From the NCBI RefSeq assembly GCF_008001235.1, contig NZ_CP040751.1, positions 1,595,001 through 1,659,000 of the forward strand: a DNA stretch of 64,000 nucleotides, in the 5' to 3' direction. The position numbers and the translations under genes were made by a program. Position 1 is the first letter of the stretch. Each line of letters starts with the position of its first letter. Under the pieces are notes generated by a model. It was not told the DNA's origin and ran no database searches. It saw only the letters and a list, made by a program, of their open reading frames with translations. Positions 49,801 through 57,172 of the stretch are shown here, one piece after another. The DNA comes from Salidesulfovibrio onnuriiensis. Its GTDB lineage: Bacteria > Desulfobacterota > Desulfovibrionia > Desulfovibrionales > Desulfovibrionaceae.

Positions 49801-50015
49801 ATGCCCTGTTCCACTTCCTCGGGGCTGGCCCCGGGATAGGACACGGACACGGACACGGTATCCTCGGAGAATTCGGGGAAGACCTCCTGCTTGATGTGCA
49901 GGCCCATGGCCAGACCGCCCACCAGCAGCACCACCATGAGCAGGTTGGCTGCCACCGAGTTGCCCGCCATCCAGGCGATGGGGCCTTTTCTTTCCTGTTG
50001 GCTGCTATTGCTCAT
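46851..50015 (-). CDS. RND-family inner-membrane efflux pump subunit
   Basis: A 1054-residue AcrB/MexF-like transporter. It begins with a hydrophobic helix (AGNSVAANLLMVVLLVGGLA), has two large periplasmic loops of about 300 residues each, twelve transmembrane helices and the central motif LIALGIVVDDAIVVGENV with the paired Asp that carry protons. The C-terminal repeat has VVVNDSLVFIDFANEQR. This branch (short substrate loops, ALGIVVDDAI) contains multidrug and lipid exporters. It overlaps the adaptor gene by 11 bases in an outer-membrane/adaptor/pump operon. Confidence 0.93.
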   Translation of the reverse strand: MSNSSQQERKGPIAWMAGNSVAANLLMVVLLVGGLAMGLHIKQEVFPEFSEDTVSVSVSYPGASPEEVEQGIVLAIEEAVMGLDGVKEVTSTASEGSASVTIEALESANLQKLAQDVKTEVDRISSFPEEAEDPVVSEMSRTRQVLSVMIYGNQEDTVLRALAEDLRSELIADPGVTQVELNEVSDLQISIEIPQEKLRAYNLTLEEVAQRLEEASVDVPGGGIKADSGEILVRMKERRDYGRDFARTPIVTGSDGTQVLLEDIATIIDGFEDEDIITTYNGQPSIRVDVYRIGDQTPMSVAESVRNTLAGFQERLPENVSATILNDMSEVYGQRMDLLLNNAYLGLALVFVFLALFLEPRLAFWVAMGIPVSFLGSFLILPTLGVSINMISMFAFLIALGIVVDDAIVVGENVFSMRQQGMPPLRAAIEGAKRIAMPVTFSVLTNIVAFMPLLFIPGTMGKIFWSIPVVVMSVFAVSLIESLFVLPAHLAHLKEGRQSGLMHWISGYQQRVANGLLGFIRNTYRPLLDWTMQWRYATVAVGIALLALTGAYVASGRQGFTLMPKVESDFAYLQVELPYGSPASKSEAVRDRFLAAANRVIETNGGDRLVEGIDSKIGGAGRDISGSHVVKIQVYLTAADIRPISTDEFVRLWRQEAGEIAGLETISFSSDKGGPGAGDALEFELSHSDVTTLEAAAADLAESLALYPGVKDVDDGFSPGKEQLDFKITPAGNSLGLTAQEVASQVRAAYYGTEVLRQQRGRNEVKVVVRRPENERVSEYDLEELMIKTPDGMDVPLREVVTIKRGRAYTAIKRRDGRRVLSVTADVNPRSQATQVMTTVLAEALPTIKSRYPGLGCVMQGMQADMTESTTSLMTGLLMAMLGIYALLAIPFKSYLQPVIIMVCIPFGAVGAVLGHILMGYSLSIMSLLGIVALSGVVVNDSLVFIDFANEQRGKGHCAHDAVLEAGTARFRPIMLTTLTTFSGLAPMILETSRQARFLIPMALSLGFGILFATVITLVLVPSLYMILEDVKQLLGKKSGQASPALLEEQRHEA

Positions 50016-51249
50016 CGTTCACCTCCGAGGCCTCGGCCATCTCGGAATCGGTATTTGGCTGCGAGTTCTTCATGGTCTGGACGGCCATGCCCTGCACGGG
50101 AGCGGAAAGATCGGAGACGACGATGGTTTCGCCGCCGGAGAAACCCTTGTCAAAGACGATGGTGCCCTTGTCGCGCCAGACCGGGGCGGCCTCGTGGATG
50201 TCCAGGGTATTGTCCTGGGCCAGGAGCCAGACCTTGCCGTTGTCGCGGTAGGCGGTCCTGGGAATGGCATAGACGTTTTCCAGGGTGCCGCCGTCGATCT
50301 CCACGGAGACGTAGCTGCCGAGCAGCAGCGGCTTGACGTCCGGGAGCCCGGCAAGGTTGAGGGGATCCTTCACGGCAATGACCACCCGGGCCATGCGTCC
50401 CTCGCTTTCCAGGGAGGGCAGGAGCTTGAACACCCTGCCGGTGCGCACGGAAGCGTTGGCGCCGTTGCCGCTGCGGATGCGCACCAGCGATCCCTCGGTT
50501 TCGCCGTAGGGAATGGTGATCCAGTCCAGACGGTCCACGGGCACCGAGGCCGTGATCCAGAATTCATCCGTGCCCACCAGGGTCGCCAGGGATTCCTGCT
50601 CGGACACGACGGCTCCGATGTCCACGCTTTTTTCCTCGACCATGGCGGAGAAGGGGGCCGTGATCCGGGTGCGCTGCAGGTCCACCTGGGCCTGGCGCAG
50701 CTTGGCCTGGGCGGCCTTGAGGTCTGCCTTGGCCTTTTCCAGGTGCGGCTTGCGCAGGGCCAGCTCGGATTCCGCCTCCGTGGCCCTGGTGGAGTCCTTG
50801 AGCAGGTCCCATTCGCGGCCGGCCACGTTCTGGTAGCCCTGTTCCACCTTGAGGTTGTACTGGGCCTCGGTCACTTCGGCCCGCACCTCCTCCAGTGCCA
50901 GTTCATAGTCGTTGAGGTCGATGCTCAGGACAGTGTCGCCTTCCCGGAAGTATCCGCCGGGTACAAAGGAGGGGGCCACGGACTTCACTTCGCCGGTGAC
51001 CTGGGCCTTGAGGTCGATCTGCCGGGCGGCGGAAACCGTGCCCATGGCCGAAACCCAGACTTGGTAGTTCTCCGGCGTCATGGCTTGGGTCTCCACCAGC
51101 GGGCGCACCGTTGCGGGGCGCTGCTTCTGGCTCTTGGGGGCCGTGGCGACCATGGCGTATGCGCCGACCGCGCCTGCCACCATGACGGCGGCCGGAATCA
51201 GGACCTTGAGACGGAGTCCGGAACGGATTGTATCAAATATGGTGCTCAT
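50005..51249 (-). CDS. RND efflux periplasmic adaptor (membrane fusion protein)
   Basis: A 414-residue HlyD/AcrA-type adaptor with an N-terminal anchor helix (LKVLIPAAVMVAGAVGAYAMV), a barrel-sandwich half-motif, an alpha-hairpin coiled coil (residues about 110-190, EEVRAEVTEAQYNLK...), the second lipoyl half (ITAPFSAMVEEKSVDIG) and beta-barrel domains. It links the RND pump to the outer-membrane channel. Its start is 3 bases beyond the stop of the channel gene. Confidence 0.92.
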   Translation of the reverse strand: MSTIFDTIRSGLRLKVLIPAAVMVAGAVGAYAMVATAPKSQKQRPATVRPLVETQAMTPENYQVWVSAMGTVSAARQIDLKAQVTGEVKSVAPSFVPGGYFREGDTVLSIDLNDYELALEEVRAEVTEAQYNLKVEQGYQNVAGREWDLLKDSTRATEAESELALRKPHLEKAKADLKAAQAKLRQAQVDLQRTRITAPFSAMVEEKSVDIGAVVSEQESLATLVGTDEFWITASVPVDRLDWITIPYGETEGSLVRIRSGNGANASVRTGRVFKLLPSLESEGRMARVVIAVKDPLNLAGLPDVKPLLLGSYVSVEIDGGTLENVYAIPRTAYRDNGKVWLLAQDNTLDIHEAAPVWRDKGTIVFDKGFSGGETIVVSDLSAPVQGMAVQTMKNSQPNTDSEMAEASEVNDEQ

Positions 51250-51252
51250 GGC

Positions 51253-52707
51253 TTACCCCTCGCTGCTTTCGTTCGTATTGGCCGCGGTTTTTCGGTCCGC
51301 GTTCTGTTCTTTCAGGTTATCCGTCCAGGTGCCGCCCAGGGCGCGGTGCAGTTCCACGCGGTAGAGCAGCAGGTCCTTGCGATAGTCGATCATGGAAACC
51401 TCCAGCTCCTGGACGGAGAGCATGGCGCTGAGCACGGGAAGATAGGTGTCCAGGCCCTGGGAATAGCGCAGGAGCGCCTCGCGCATGCTGGTCCGCGATG
51501 CATCGAGCTGCAGCTGGCGCGCGGCAATGTATTCCCGCTGCCATTTTTCCTGAGAAAGGGCGTCCTCCACTTCCTTGAAGGCGGTGTAGACGGTGTTCTT
51601 GTAGGTTGCGACCTGCTCGTCCACCACGGCCCGGGCCTTTTCCACCTCGGCCTTGCGGTAGCCTCCGTCGAGCAGGGGACCCACCAGGGAGGCCACCAGT
51701 CCGAGCGCCCAGTTGTTGAAGATGGTCGTGATCTGGGTGCCCGAGAACTCGGCGCTGCCGGTCAGGCTCAGGGAAGGCAGGCGGTTGGCCCTGGCCGCGG
51801 CCACGTCCCAATCCGCGGAGGCGAGTTGCAGGCCCGCGGAACGCACGTCCGGCCGGTTGGCCAGCAGGTCCGCAGGCAGGCCCAGGCCGGGGAGCTCCGC
51901 CACCTCGGGCAGGTCCGCGTCGGCCACGGTGATGCTGCCCGCAGGCTTGCCGAGCAGCAGGGCCAGCTCGTGCAGCAGCACCTGCTCCTCGGATTCGACT
52001 TCGGGCACCTGGGCCTTGACCCCGGCCAGGTTCTCGCGCTGCTGGTAGACGTCCAGCGCCGTGGAAATGGAATTGCGGAACCGCAGTTCGATCAGTTCGA
52101 GGTATGTTTCGTTGGCCTTGACCTGTTCGGCCAGGATGCGCTTCTTCTGGCGCTGGACCTGGATTTCCAGCCAGCGGGAGACCACCTCGCCGGCAACGGT
52201 CATGGCCGAGGTGCTCAGGTCTTCGCGGGAGGCCATGTAGTCGAGGTCCCCGGCCATGGCTCCCGCCTGGATGCGGCCCCACAGGTCCAGCTCATACCCC
52301 GCTCCCAGGCCGATGGCGTGGGTTTCCGAGGTGGTCTGCTTTTTGGTCTTGCTGCTGTAGGCGCTGGAGTGGGAATAGTCCCCGTTCAGGTCCAGGGTGG
52401 GATATTTGTCGGCCCCTGCCTGGGTGGCGGCGGCCCCGGCCTGGCGCAGACGGGCCCAGGCCACATGGATGTCCAGGTTGGCGGAAAGGGCTTCCTCCAC
52501 CAGGCCGTTCAGTTCCGCATTGCCGAAGGCCTCCCACCATTTGCCCGTTTCCCTGTCCTGCTCGGAATACAGGGAATAGGCGGAGGGAAGGGCGGCCACG
52601 GGTTCCTGCCGGGGAGAGGGCTTGAACGGGGAGCACCCCGCCATGAGGACCAGCAGGCAACAGAACATGGCCGTGCTCTTCCTCATGGATGTTGAAATGT
52701 ATCGCAT
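51253..52707 (-). CDS. Outer-membrane efflux channel, NodT-family lipoprotein
   Basis: A 484-residue TolC-like protein. The lipobox LVLMAGC near residue 25 marks lipidation. Two outer-membrane-efflux repeats follow, with long helices (LVEEALSANLDIHVAWARLR; LANRPDVRSAGLQLASADWD is typical). The ATG at 52707 has GGAG 8 bases upstream and is taken over the ATG at 52686. It is first in the operon, with the adaptor and pump behind it, and is divergent from a Cpx-like two-component pair. Confidence 0.9.
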   Translation of the reverse strand: MRYISTSMRKSTAMFCCLLVLMAGCSPFKPSPRQEPVAALPSAYSLYSEQDRETGKWWEAFGNAELNGLVEEALSANLDIHVAWARLRQAGAAATQAGADKYPTLDLNGDYSHSSAYSSKTKKQTTSETHAIGLGAGYELDLWGRIQAGAMAGDLDYMASREDLSTSAMTVAGEVVSRWLEIQVQRQKKRILAEQVKANETYLELIELRFRNSISTALDVYQQRENLAGVKAQVPEVESEEQVLLHELALLLGKPAGSITVADADLPEVAELPGLGLPADLLANRPDVRSAGLQLASADWDVAAARANRLPSLSLTGSAEFSGTQITTIFNNWALGLVASLVGPLLDGGYRKAEVEKARAVVDEQVATYKNTVYTAFKEVEDALSQEKWQREYIAARQLQLDASRTSMREALLRYSQGLDTYLPVLSAMLSVQELEVSMIDYRKDLLLYRVELHRALGGTWTDNLKEQNADRKTAANTNESSEG

Positions 52708-52854
52708 ATGTTTTCTCCACGAATATTCTTGATGAGTCGAATGTATTGAAAAGATATCGCGAGAATGATGGGGTGCTGATAAAAGATGTTAAAGGATGTT
52801 AAAGTGCGGCCCGGCCCCTTTTCTTCGCGGGCCTCAGAGAGTACGAGCGAGATT

Positions 52855-53565
52855 ATGGATACAAACGGCCCGATTCTGCTTATCGACGACGACAGGAAGC
52901 TCCGCGCCCTCATCGAGGAGTACCTCGTGGAGTACGGATTCGAGATCCACACGCTTTCCTCGGGCAGGGACGCCCTGGCGACCGTGCTGAAGCTGAACCC
53001 CAGCGTGATCATTCTGGACGTGATGATGCCGGGCAAGGACGGCTTCGAGGTGCTGCAGGAGATCCGGACGGAATCCTCCGCGCCGGTCATCATGCTCACG
53101 GCCAAGGGAGAGGATACGGACCGCATCGTGGGGCTGGAGCTGGGGGCCGACGACTACATGGCCAAGCCCTTCAATCCCCGGGAGCTGCTGGCGCGCATCA
53201 AGGCCCTGCTGCGGCGCATCGACGCCATCGAGAACAGCGGGCGCAAGCGTAAAAAGAACACCAGGATCGCGGTGGGCGGCATGGAGCTCAACGTTTCCAA
53301 GCAGACCCTGCTCATCGAGGGCGAGGAGCTGGAGCTGGCCCCCACGGAATTTCGCCTGCTCAAGGTGCTCATGAGCAATCCGGACGCGGCCCTGACCCGT
53401 GACGAGCTCATGGACCTGGTCTGGGACAAGGATTTTTCCGCCTATGACCGCAGCATCGACGTGCACATCAGCAAGCTGCGTACCCAGCTCAAGGAGTATC
53501 CCGAGCATGCGAAACGCATCAAGACCGTGTGGGGCACGGGCTACATGTTCGTGGGGGAAGCATGA
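52855..53565 (+). CDS. OmpR/CpxR-type response regulator
   Basis: A 236-residue regulator: a receiver (IDDDRK, phospho-acceptor in IILDVMMPGKDG, Lys in MAKPFN) and a C-terminal winged helix (LELAPTEFRLLKVLMSNPD, then YDRSIDVHISKLRTQL and RIKTVWGTGYMF). The start MDTNGP at 52855 is preferred over the frame opening at 52786. It overlaps the kinase gene by 4 bases. The divergent RND operon is the obvious candidate target. Confidence 0.92.
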   Translation: MDTNGPILLIDDDRKLRALIEEYLVEYGFEIHTLSSGRDALATVLKLNPSVIILDVMMPGKDGFEVLQEIRTESSAPVIMLTAKGEDTDRIVGLELGADDYMAKPFNPRELLARIKALLRRIDAIENSGRKRKKNTRIAVGGMELNVSKQTLLIEGEELELAPTEFRLLKVLMSNPDAALTRDELMDLVWDKDFSAYDRSIDVHISKLRTQLKEYPEHAKRIKTVWGTGYMFVGEA

Positions 53566-54949
53566 AGATAAGCCGGCTTTACCTGAAAATCCTGGGCACG
53601 TTCCTGCTGGTCCAGGTTGCGGCCATTCTGGCCATGTTCATTTTGCTGCACTACGACAAGATCCGCCCGCCTTTCGCGCTCCATGCCGAGGAGCGAACCG
53701 TGGCCATCAAGCGGCTTGTTTCCAATGCCCTGGAGGGGCATGGGCGCCTGGATCAGGCCCTTGAGAATCGCCTGTCCACCATGCTGACAATCTTTGCCAG
53801 CGCATTCCAGGGCGAAGCCTGGATCACAGACGGCCAGGGACAGATCCTGGTCAGTTCCTTTCACGGCCCCATCCCCATGACCGGCGAGGAGAGCGTGGAA
53901 AAGGAGATTCCCACCAAGGGGGGGATACCCTGTATCTTGTCAAGAAAGGCGACATGAATTCCATTTATATGACCGGCAGGGCCATGTTCGGTAATGCTCC
54001 TCTGACGATACACATCCTGCACCCCTGGAGGAAACACCGGGAGGAACAGTGGTTCATGAACGGGCTGCTGCTCATGTCGGTGGTGGCGGCCCTGCTGCTC
54101 ATTCCCTGTTCGCGCAGGATCACCAAGCCGCTGAACGAATTGACCCGGTCGGCCCGGAAAATGGCCGAGGGCGACTTTTCCCCGCGTGTGCAGGCGCGGG
54201 CCAGGGACGAGCTTTCCGTGCTGGCCGGGGCCTTCAACCACATGGCCGAGAGCCTGGAAAAGATGATCCGAGGCGGCCGGGAACTGACGGCCAACCTTTC
54301 CCATGAACTGCGCAGCCCCCTGGCGCGCATCCGTTTTTCCCAGCAGATCATCCTGGACAAGGTCGAATCCGGAAAGACCGACGGGGTTCTGGACCATGTC
54401 CGCAAGATGGAGGCCGAGATCGACCACATGGACGGGCTCATCGACGAGATCATCGCCCTTTCCAAGCGCGATTTGCAGGAAGCCCCGCCCCGGAACGACG
54501 TGGTGGACATGGCGGCCCTGCTCGATGAGGCGATGGAGCGCCAGCAACAGCTCATGCAACAGAAGTCGGTCTCCATGGCCCGGGCGTTTGAGCCCATGCC
54601 GGGCTACCGCTGCAACGAAAGCGACATGCGCATCGTCCTGGACAACGTGCTTTCCAATGCGGTCAAGTACTGCCCCGAAGGGAGCGCCATTTCGGTCGGG
54701 GGACGGGCGGACGGCGGTTTCATTTCCCTGCGGATAACCAATCCCTATCCCCCGCTTTCCGAAGAGGAGCTGGAAACGGTCTTTTTGCCGTTCAAGCGAC
54801 TCGGCTATGAGGATGTGGACGGGAGCGGCCTGGGGCTGGCCTTTGCCCGGAAGATCGTCGAGGAGCACGGCGGAAGCATGCAGGCGTCCAACGAGCCGGA
54901 AGGCTTTCGCATGACCCTGCGGCTGCCTCTGGGACACCGGGAAGGGTAG
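53562..54949 (+). pseudogene. CpxA-like sensor histidine kinase, frameshifted in a G tract
   Basis: The first frame (53562-53957) encodes the N-terminal helix and part of the periplasmic domain. The second (to 54949) encodes the rest of the sensor, transmembrane helix 2, HAMP, HisKA (NLSHELRSPLARIRF) and HATPase ([23 protein letters not shown]). They join as one protein of about 462 residues if one G is added to the G7 run at 53918-53924; the rejoined sequence reads TKGGDTLYLVKKGDMNSIY. Both parts look otherwise intact, so this is a fresh or switchable frameshift, or a base-calling error. With the run as given, the kinase is broken. An internal ATG at 53954 could give a sensor-truncated form. 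Confidence 0.75.
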
Positions 54950-54964
54950 CCCGCAGGGATATCC

Positions 54965-55063
54965 CTATTCCCCGCTGATCTTCACCAGCACTCGCTTCTT
55001 GCGGCGGCCGTCGAACTCCCCGTAGAAAATCTGTCCCGGGTGCCAGCCCGGGGACAAGCGCAT
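54965..55063 (-). pseudogene. C-terminal remnant of a YjbQ-family gene
   Basis: Read on the minus strand, the last 32 codons ([20 protein letters not shown], then [12 protein letters not shown] and stop) match the C-terminal strand region of YjbQ/UPF0047 proteins (Q-x-I-x-x-x-E-F-D-G-x-R). Stop codons immediately upstream on that strand show that the rest of the gene is gone. It is a truncated relic and probably marks the left border of the inserted BCCT region. Confidence 0.6.
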
Positions 55064-55124
55064 TCTCTTTACTCTCCAGACTCATCCCTTATCCGAAGAA
55101 AAACATGACAACTCATGCGTATTG

Positions 55125-55208
55125 GCGACATGAGTGTCGTATGACGGGAAAATCCTTGGTATTCGGGGGAAAGGTGCGCCTTGGCCGTATTTGCGTCACT
55201 TGTGTCGC
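55125..55208. promoter_or_regulatory. Paired 16-bp boxes, candidate enhancer of the BCCT operon
   Basis: GCGACATGAGTGTCGT (55125-55140) and GCGTCACTTGTGTCGC (55193-55208) share the pattern RCGACA-N4-TGTCGY (one change in the second), 68 bases apart. Both lie 80-165 bases upstream of the -24 element, the usual range for a sigma-54 activator. The same box recurs at 61775 and 63406 beside the activator gene. Confidence 0.65.
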
Positions 55209-55287
55209 CTTTTTCGTTTTGCTGCGCAAGGAGTGCTTGCGCCACATTTCACAAGAGCGGCGGGCGGTTCCCGGCATTGGTCCGAAT

Positions 55288-55303
55288 TGGCCTGCATCTT
55301 GCT
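55288..55303 (+). promoter_or_regulatory. Sigma-54 (-24/-12) promoter of the BCCT operon
   Basis: TGGCCTGCATCTTGCT has GG-N10-GC spacing with the TTGCW -12 box. The start site would be near 55314, leaving a leader of about 185 nt before the BCCT start codon. Confidence 0.7.
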
Positions 55304-55499
55304 CAAGCCGGGTGCGCCTGCAGACGCATGGGCACCGTTTCGGTGCGTGAGGGGAATGCTGCCAGTGTCCGGCAGCTTCGGCATGACAGCTTTCGGGTGA
55401 TCACCGAAAAGCGGTCAGGCACAATCAACTATACTCGCTATAATCGACACTCCATTGTATTGTAGTGTCGTGTGCAAGCATACCCGTTCTGGAGGAGGA

Positions 55500-57053
55500 A
55501 TGGTTACAAAAGGAAACGGCGAAGGCGCGGATCTTCGTCCCGATAACAAGATTCTTGTCCCGGCGACACTGGTTCTGATCGGCATTATTGCCTGTTCGAT
55601 CCTGTTTACCGAAGCAAGTGAAAAAGTTCTCAAGTCCGTCTATTCTGTTTTTACCCATACCACCGGGACCTGGTACCTCTGGGTGACCGTGGGCATGATG
55701 ATCCTTTCTGGCTTTTTCATGTTTTCCAGCTACGGCAACATCAAGTTCGGCGAGGAAAACGAAAAGCCCGAGTTCAACAACTACTCATGGATCGCCATGA
55801 TGTTCTGTTCCGGTGTGGCCGGGGCGGTCATGTTCTGGTCCATTGTCGAACCCCTGTTCAACCTGGCGTATCCTCCCAAGTTTGCGGAACCGCTTTCCCG
55901 CCAGTCCTTTGAGTGGGCAATGTCCTATGTCCTGCTGCACTGGGGGCCGGTGACCTGGCCCTGGTACGTGGTGACCGCGCTGCCCATCTGCTACATGTTC
56001 TACAAGCGCAAGAAACCGGTGCTGCGCATCAGCTCCGCCGCAGAGCCCGTTCTGGGCGAAAGGGTCAACGGCGGCATCGGCAAGGGCATCGAAGTCTTTT
56101 TCATCATCGGCCTCATGTTTTCCAACGCCGCGGTCATGGGCGTGTCCGTGCCCATCGTCAACCATGCCCTGGCATCGGTCATGGGCATCGAGCCCAGCTT
56201 CACCCTGGAGATGATCATTCTCGGCATTTCCGCCGTCATCTTCACCGTGTCCGTTTCCCTAGGCCTCAAGAAGGGCATCAAGATCCTGTCCGACACCAAC
56301 GTGATCATCGCCCTGTGCATGGTCTTCTTCTGTCTGGTGGCGGGCCCCACCGTGTTCATCGTGGACAACTTCACCAGCTCCTTCGGGCACATGATGAACA
56401 ACTTCTTCGGCATGATCTTCTGGACCGACCCCTACACAAAGGGCACCTTCCCGCAGGACTGGACGATCTTTTACGCCCTGTGGATGGCCTCCTACGGTCC
56501 GTTCATGGGCCTGTTCATCGCCCGCATCTCCCGAGGCCGCACCGTGCGGCAGGTGGTCGGCCTGGGACTGGCCGGCGGTATCGCGGGGTCCTACCTCATT
56601 CATGCGGTGTTCGGCGGCTATACCCTGTATGCGCAGCTGAACGGCATTGTCGACGCCGTGGCCGTGCTCAAGGCCAGCGGCGGCCCGGCCGCCCTGGTGG
56701 CGACCCTGGGAACCCTGCCGCTGGGGCAGTTCGTTCTCGTGGGCTACTGTGTCTTTTCCACCATCTTCCTGGCCACCAGCGTGGATTCCTGCGCCTATGT
56801 CATCTCCTGCGCGGCAACCACCCGGCTGGTGCCGGGCTCCGAGCCCACACGCGGCCACCGCTTTTACTGGGCGGTGATCCAGGCGGGCCTGGCGCTCGCG
56901 GCCATCACCATGGGCGGCCTCGGGCCGGTGCGCATCTTTGCCAACTTCTCCGGCGCGCTCATGCTGGTGCCCATCGCCTTCGTGGTTATGGCCTGGTTCA
57001 AGATGACAAGGGAAGACAACGCACTCCTGATGTGCTGCACCCCCAAGAAATAA
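55500..57053 (+). CDS. BCCT-family (betaine/carnitine/choline type) transporter
   Basis: A 517-residue protein with twelve predicted transmembrane helices and the BCCT hallmark GLFIARISRGRTVRQVV. The central aromatic stretch reads LLHWGPVTWPWYVV and the helix before the hallmark reads ALWMASYGPFMG, where characterised members have more Trp (WxxWSPF). The substrate cage therefore differs from standard betaine carriers. BCCT proteins move zwitterionic quaternary-ammonium or sulfonium solutes, driven by ions or by exchange. ATG 55500 is set by the GGAGGAGG block. It is the first gene of the -24/-12-driven operon; a long-loop terminator-like hairpin follows. Confidence 0.88.
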   Translation: MVTKGNGEGADLRPDNKILVPATLVLIGIIACSILFTEASEKVLKSVYSVFTHTTGTWYLWVTVGMMILSGFFMFSSYGNIKFGEENEKPEFNNYSWIAMMFCSGVAGAVMFWSIVEPLFNLAYPPKFAEPLSRQSFEWAMSYVLLHWGPVTWPWYVVTALPICYMFYKRKKPVLRISSAAEPVLGERVNGGIGKGIEVFFIIGLMFSNAAVMGVSVPIVNHALASVMGIEPSFTLEMIILGISAVIFTVSVSLGLKKGIKILSDTNVIIALCMVFFCLVAGPTVFIVDNFTSSFGHMMNNFFGMIFWTDPYTKGTFPQDWTIFYALWMASYGPFMGLFIARISRGRTVRQVVGLGLAGGIAGSYLIHAVFGGYTLYAQLNGIVDAVAVLKASGGPAALVATLGTLPLGQFVLVGYCVFSTIFLATSVDSCAYVISCAATTRLVPGSEPTRGHRFYWAVIQAGLALAAITMGGLGPVRIFANFSGALMLVPIAFVVMAWFKMTREDNALLMCCTPKK

Positions 57054-57079
57054 GAATTCATTAGTCCTCACACGGTGGG

Positions 57080-57121
57080 AAGACCCCTGTTTCCTGAAAA
57101 GGCTTGTGCCGCAGGGGTCTT
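57080..57121 (+). terminator. Long-loop hairpin after the BCCT gene (attenuator)
   Basis: A 10-bp inverted repeat (57080-57089 with 57112-57121) with a 22-base loop, followed by TTCCTTTC. It is weak as a terminator and could set the ratio between the transporter and the downstream genes. Confidence 0.5.
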
Positions 57122-57172
57122 TCCTTTCGTAAGTCGTAAAATATAAGTAGTTGAAATTAAAGGAGAAATAAA

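Noticed and set aside
46833..52695. Very long plus-strand open frames opposite the RND operon
   Set aside because: They mirror the third-position bias of the three efflux genes and translate into low-complexity His/Gly/Asp-rich sequence.
55125..55208. CooA- or CRP/FNR-type operator
   Set aside because: Those sites have TGTCG-type arms on the outside (TGTCR-N6-YGACA). Here the arms face the other way, and a Fis-type activator gene is linked.
55332..55346. GCACCG/CGGTGC hairpin just after the BCCT promoter as a terminator
   Set aside because: Only 6 bp with a 3-base loop and no T tract. It may be a leader structure, but support is too weak to list.
55105..55465. Small open frames between the YjbQ remnant and the BCCT gene
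   Set aside because: Overlapping frames without ribosome sites or family patterns, in a region explained by activator boxes and a -24/-12 promoter.
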